Below the pieces are notes generated by a model. The model did not search any database. It had not been told where the DNA came from and saw only the letters and a program-made list of their open reading frames with translations. Of a stretch of 64,000 nucleotides of DNA, positions 60,644-64,000 are shown piece after piece. This DNA is from Leptasterias polaris (taxonomy: Eukaryota > Echinodermata > Asteroidea > Forcipulatida > Asteriidae): positions 1,669,501-1,733,500 of the forward strand of contig JAZGTN010000085.1 in the NCBI GenBank assembly GCA_037783415.1. Reading direction: 5' to 3'. The position numbers and the translations under genes are program-made. Each line of letters begins with the position of its first letter. Position 1 is the stretch's first letter.

Positions 60644-63600
60644 TTTACTTCTTCAGATTCTTCTTCTTCTTCTCTTCGCCGCTTGTCCGCTAACAAAAGC
60701 ACACTTGCCAAGCTCATATCAACTTGAAATTTTTACCATAGTTAGATAACCATTAGGAGACGAAACCGTTTCATTTACGTCATGATGACGTCATCAGGTG
60801 TCAAGTTACAAGGTTTTTAAAATTAAAAATTAAAAATCCATATCAAATCAAGATGAAGAGATCGTTAGTTACTTTTTGCGGGATTATATAGAGGTAATAT
60901 GGGTCTTCATTTTTTATTGTGTGCGTGACCTGACTTGACCCCTACTTCCGGTCGAAACAGGAAGGAACAGGAAGTGCCTTGTAATTTAAAAGTGGCACAC
61001 TTTTTGAAGTTTTTTTTAACGGTGTTATAGTCGAGCAAGAGTCTGGTTTAAAAAAATAAGACAAGTGACGTCATAAAAGTCAAGAGCGCCCTCTAGCGGC
61101 AGGTTGAAAACAATTAAAAATACACTTTTACAAGATGTCTGTGGCGAAGTTTATGATAATCGTTTCAAAATTGGTATACATAATGACCTTCTTGCAGACA
61201 ACATATGTGTGAATTTTTAGATTGATGACGTCATCATGTGTCACGTGGTATCGCATTAAAGGTTTACTTTTTGAAGCTGTGTATCTACAAAACCACAAAT
61301 TTGACTGAGTTGAAACTTGGCATGTTGATAGACAGTTATATTGACTATGTAAATCTAAAGAAACAACATGATGACGTCATTCCTTTTTTTTATACAAATA
61401 TTTGAAATATTGCCCAATTATTACGGGTATTTATTGACCCGCTGTTAAACCACGGGATACACACACACACTACCTTATCTGAACCGGTGGGAAAATCAAC
61501 CACAAGGTTCAAAGTCCAATAAACAAGTTTGTGGTCTAGTCTCTGTTCAAGGTTCGCGCAACCTGCTTTTGACAACACGCTTTGTTAGTCTCTAAAACAG
61601 CCGTCCATGCAAACCTCGTTAACAAACATATGCTAGGCTTTTGAAACTTGAAAGGTAATGAATTTATAAAATATGAAGTGATGACGTCTGCATGACGTCA
61701 TCAATTTTCAAGTTATATTACCACCAAGGTAGTGTTTTACAAGATCTAATACGTACAGAACAACTTTGGCATCAAGCTTAAACTTTGCAAGACAGTATTT
61801 TTAGGCTGGGATGTGTTACATCAGCGCGTTACACAGAGGGCGCTAGATAAAAACTACGGTCACGAGCTGCTGATGTTTTGTTGCAATCATAGACACAGGA
61901 ATGGTGGCAACTTCATTTATTAGTTTGAATAACATCTTTAGGCTTGTAATCAAGTGGATAATCATTCAAAAATATTGGGTTTTGATTCCAAAGCGAATAC
62001 CATGGAAATTTGGATGCAGATCGATGCCCGCGCCCGTCAAACACTTGATTCTTATGTTCTATCATTCTAAACATGTAAGCATTGTTGTGAAAAAAATCGT
62101 ACACCATTATTTCATATGTGATCATAAAGGGAACCAGCTGATCATATTAAGAAACATTATACTTCCATCTAATGGCCGTCCAAAAACCAATGTATCAGCT
62201 CGCAGAAGCACAGAGCTGGTCGTTCGCCATGGACCACGGGTAATACACTGCGACATTGAAGACATTACCGTACAGTTGACACGCCACAGGTCATCGTACT
62301 TACAACTTATCAATGGCGTACTGACATTATAGATCTGAATTCCGCTCATATTCAGCGTCAAATTGTTCCCCTATTCGCCCTTCTCGTTGCTTAATGATCA
62401 ACATGGAATTAAAGACTAAGTTTCGCTGAGATGGCCACCTACTTCAGTGTTTCATATGACTATTAATTTTGTGAGAAAATGCAAGCAGAAAAGGACGAAC
62501 ATTGGTTATGTTTTGATCACACTCCGAGAAGGAAGGATGTGTCATCGGATCGTGAAGGGTGCTTCAGACCCTGCTAACGGCATGTCTTTCGTTGCTACAC
62601 GGGACTAAAACGGTAAGTTTTTGTGTGAACATCAATGCTTTTCAAAATGATTTTTTTATTTAATGCACAATTACGTTATAAAGTTTATCCTGTATCATCA
62701 AGTGGTGACGTTGGTGAAATGGTTTTAAAACCAAGGAACGTTTAGTATGAACGTCGAAGAGATAGGATTGGGCAATGGAGGGATTGGTATGATTGTTGGC
62801 TGTGTCACTATAGTCAGAAAATGGTCAGACTGATGAATGTTTTCCGTCAACTTTGTATTATGACATAATTATTTGAAAACCCTTCGATAAAGTTTCCCCT
62901 AATAAGGTTTCGTTTATAAGTTGTTCACATCAAAAACAAGATGTGCACCTTCCACTAATTTTTTCTTGCGTAATTTCTTTACTCTGATATGTTGTATTGT
63001 TGAGCGCAATATAAATTCAATAAATTATTATTATTATTATTATAAAATCATGAAATTTTGTAAGTCTTGAATTTTAGTAAGTCTTGAATGTTATGAAATT
63101 GAGCAGTTTCAGCTTGACTTACATTGCTTTGAGTCATACTTTGTATATAATTGTTTTTTTCATCTTCAGAATATACAACACATCCAGTACCCGAATGGTC
63201 TCCAGTGAAAGATTTCATAATCATTGTTGTGTTCCATCCCCTAATTCCTTGCCGAGTGTATGATGCACCATCCAGGTAGAAATAGTTATTAACTCATTAA
63301 TAATATTTAATTAGTTAAAATTCACGAGAAGCTAAAACTGCCGTCTTCATGACTTGCCTTTATCTTGCATAATTTTTTTAAACAAGTGTCTTTTCTTTCA
63401 ATTTTATAAATTTAACAAACCGTTCTGTATGAAGACAAATGTCTAAAAATCAAGCAAGCTATTTTACAAAATGCAACCAATAGCTCACACTATGCTCGAC
63501 TTATTTTAACGACATCATCAATCAGTATTGAACAATCAAAGTATCATGCACCGATACATGAGAAGCCAAATCACAGTATTTGAAAACCTGTTAAAACTTA

Positions 63601-64000
63601 TAAGAATTGTAACTTAATAATGTCAACATGATTTGCACAGTCGGATTTATTAATAAATAAAGAATCAATATCCATTGGAAAATTAAAAACTTCAGTGAGT
63701 GGCATACATGATAGTTGTACTTGTTAGTAATTCAAACGCTCGTTTTAAGATGTGCAACCAAGATGAAAGGGAAATTCGAAAAATTAATGTTGCTCTGTAT
63801 GAAAGGACATTATTGACCCTCTGCCCTTTCAAATAAACTAAATATTGTACTCTTTTGCTGACAATACGTTTTGTAAGTTCACCTTCGTTTTTCAATTACA
63901 ATTTAAAGCACATAACTAAATACCAATGTATCGATAAGAACTTATCTAACGTCATAATGACGTCATCAGTTTTTCAAATTTGGCTTTAACAAAAGATGAT
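60644..64000 (+). mobile_element. Long H1-type element, runs off the right edge
   Basis: Head TTTACTTCTTCAGATTC after CTAG. Paralogous to 12061-17640 in the same order, without the foldback insertion (empty site 62581-62583). Module 1 donor GTAAG at 62613, module 2 at 63170-63275. The 3' end lies outside the window. Confidence 0.8.

Overview
The window looks like nuclear DNA from a marine invertebrate animal. The evidence is long AT-rich tracts without bacterial-style operons, a secreted PAN/Apple-domain exon with a consensus GTAAGT splice donor, degraded eukaryotic 18S and 5.8S rDNA, and very dense repeats. The phylum cannot be fixed from the sequence; hemichordate, echinoderm, lancelet and cnidarian are all possible. 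Only one segment (6075-6566, minus) looks like a host protein-coding exon. Nearly everything else is repetitive or mobile DNA.

Layout. 1-4070 is a satellite of about 32 monomers of ~130 bp, running off the left edge. 4071-5134 appears to be the rest of a minus-strand element carrying a cluster of six hairpins. 5135-8849 is the least repetitive stretch: the PAN-domain exon, a perfect 17-bp-stem inverted repeat and an 85-99 bp minisatellite. 8850-20118 holds older and newer copies of a rolling-circle-like element family, plus a 2,174-bp foldback transposon (14039-16212) that carries a rearranged rDNA fragment. 20119-21527 is a minus-strand family member. From 21728 to the right edge the DNA is a nearly uninterrupted head-to-tail concatemer of about 21 elements, all on the plus strand, each ending in a small hairpin plus CTAG and each followed by T.

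The element family. Members have a 5' hairpin starting AGGTGTTCGG with a T-run, a conserved head with TTGTCCGC, one or more TGACGTCA palindromes, an ETS-like box (CCGGAAGT next to AGGTCA on one strand), and a tail made of CCGAACACCT, a stem-loop and CTAG. Inverted subterminal repeats, a 3' stem-loop, a CTAG end and no visible target duplication fit non-autonomous Helitron/Helentron-type (HINE-like) elements. No Rep/helicase gene is present, so any movement would depend on proteins encoded elsewhere. Several members carry paired exon-like modules with splice signals, which may be captured host gene pieces. The satellite shares the ETS/AGGTCA box and may be an internal expansion from such an element.

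All coordinates and comparisons were read by eye. Names of transposon classes are inferences from structure and have not been tested by database search.
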